A stretch of DNA of 6,300 nucleotides from DATGHS01 sp035307785 (GTDB taxonomy: Bacteria > Planctomycetota > Planctomycetia > Gemmatales > Gemmataceae): the NCBI GenBank assembly GCA_035307785.1, contig DATGHS010000263.1, forward strand, positions 1-6,300, given 5' to 3'. The stretch's first letter is position 1; each line of letters begins with the position of its first letter. Shown here piece by piece: positions 5,419 to 6,300 of the stretch. The translations under genes were made by a program, and so were the position numbers. Under the pieces are notes generated by a model. The model was not told the origin of the DNA. It ran no database searches and worked only from the letters and a program-made list of their open reading frames with translations.

Positions 5419-6300
5419 TCATTGATCCGGGCTTGCCACTTCACCACCGGCGCGGGTGCAAAGCGCTTGTAGCGTGGCCAGAGGAAGTGTCTGACTGATA
5501 AATCGCACCGAGCCATCGGCGAGCGCGAAGTTAGCCCCACCAGTGTGCCGGCTGCCGAATGCCGCCAGGCGGTTCTCGTAATATGGCTGAAAGGACGCCC
5601 ATGGAATTGGCTGCGGCGGTGTCGGTGGTATGGTCGGCTGCGGTGGCACGTAGCCAAACGGTTGCGAGTAATTAATGGTTGCCTGCCCACTCAAGGTCAC
5701 GTCGGCAATGCCATAAAGGCCGGTCGGCGCCCAAACGCCCCAGGTGCTCATCGGGGCGAACGGCGGATCGACCGGTGGAGGAATAAAAGGAGCATTCAAA
5801 AACGAATCCCAGTTTCCGTCGGCGTGCACGCGTTCGCCGAAGAAAAGGGTATTACTAGTGCCGTCGATGATCTGGCCAAAACGAATACGACCGCTGCCGG
5901 CCGTGGTTTGCAAGAAGATGCCGTCGTTGCTGGCGTTCACCGGCATCAACGTCCGCGTGCCGCCATTGCCGGCATAGCTGGTTAGCGCTGCCCAGTTGCC
6001 GTTGCCGCGATCTTGCGGATTCGTGAAGATCGGATCCATCGGGCAGACGTAAACGGGCACGACCGTCGCTGCGGGAGCGTTGGGGCCGCCGGCCTGATTC
6101 GCGGCCGGATTAGCAAAGTTCCAATGCTGATATACGTTGTCTTGCTCGACAAGGGGAAGCAGTTCCACGAAGAGCGATGTTTGCTTTCCAGGTCCGGAAA
6201 CATCGTACCCTGGCGGGAAGCATTGATACACGTCATGGTAGTTATGCGCGGCCAGGGCCAATTGCTTCAGGTGGTTCTGACATTTGGTTCGGAGCGCCGC
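5419..6300 (-). CDS. DUF1559 (H-X9-DG) planctomycete pilin-like protein, N-terminus outside window
   Basis: The visible 293 residues begin at the right edge with AALRTKCQNHLKQLALAAHN, the segment that in this family directly follows the type IV pilin-like methylation/secretion helix. Only about 30-40 N-terminal residues, including that helix and the start codon, are therefore missing. Further family features are YHDVYQCFPPGY, a CPMDP Cys motif, the IIDGTSNTLFFGE strand and the C-terminal HTGGANFALADGS, which fits H-X9-DG exactly. The protein ends AGGEVASPDQ. Two proline-rich stretches (IPPPVDPPFAP and around PPQPTIPPTPPQP) interrupt the middle. The family is envelope-exported and highly multiplied in planctomycetes, but its function is unknown. 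The TTG at 6261 is an internal Leu codon, not the start. The stop TGA is at 5421-5419. The frame is intact. Confidence 0.92.
   Translation of the reverse strand, partial: AALRTKCQNHLKQLALAAHNYHDVYQCFPPGYDVSGPGKQTSLFVELLPLVEQDNVYQHWNFANPAANQAGGPNAPAATVVPVYVCPMDPIFTNPQDRGNGNWAALTSYAGNGGTRTLMPVNASNDGIFLQTTAGSGRIRFGQIIDGTSNTLFFGERVHADGNWDSFLNAPFIPPPVDPPFAPMSTWGVWAPTGLYGIADVTLSGQATINYSQPFGYVPPQPTIPPTPPQPIPWASFQPYYENRLAAFGSRHTGGANFALADGSVRFISQTLPLATLQALCTRAGGEVASPDQ

Noticed and set aside
5545..5985. Plus-strand 146-residue frame inside the DUF1559 gene
   Set aside because: It is antisense to a clear family member with intact motifs, and its translation is Arg/Trp-rich without recognisable features.

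Overview
The window looks like chromosomal DNA of a planctomycete, probably of the Pirellula/Gemmata type. The strongest marker is a DUF1559 protein with an H-X9-DG C-terminus at the right edge, a family expanded almost only in that phylum. Supporting signs are an archaeal-type dihydropteroate-synthase-like gene, a double-length ABC-2 permease, a membrane hydrolase with a small zinc ribbon, weak Shine-Dalgarno signals and moderately high GC. This is recognition of families by eye, not a database result.

Layout: (1) 1-541, + strand: C-terminal part of a FabF-type 3-oxoacyl-ACP synthase. (2) 542-670: convergent gap with a 9-bp-stem hairpin and two 14-bp perfect palindromes. (3) 671-1762, - strand: zinc-ribbon / one transmembrane segment / alpha-beta hydrolase protein. 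(4) 1763-1951: divergent intergenic region holding seven perfect copies of a 7-bp tandem repeat, an inverted partner of that repeat and possible -10 boxes. (5) 1952-3805, + strand: ABC-2 permease with two tandem permease modules. (6) 3798-5189, + strand: DHPS-like protein (DUF6513 / TIGR00284-like) that starts on a GTG inside the end of the permease gene. (7) 5190-5418: convergent gap with no clear gene or terminator. (8) 5419 to the right edge, - strand: DUF1559 pilin-like protein lacking only its N-terminal pilin signal.

The permease and DHPS-like genes overlap by 8 bp and are very likely co-transcribed and translationally coupled. The DHPS-like protein probably acts in pterin chemistry, plausibly tetrahydromethanopterin-linked C1 metabolism known from planctomycetes. 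Why it is paired with an ABC-2 permease is not evident from the sequence. The hydrolase and the permease share a divergent control region, and the heptamer array there is the most unusual non-coding element. FabF and the DUF1559 gene appear to belong to separate units.

I see no CRISPR array, insertion sequence, tRNA, rRNA, phage gene or defence system. Most of the window is ordinary planctomycete housekeeping or accessory chromosome; the points worth a second look are the heptamer array, the atypical DHPS-like motif set and the zinc-ribbon/hydrolase fusion.
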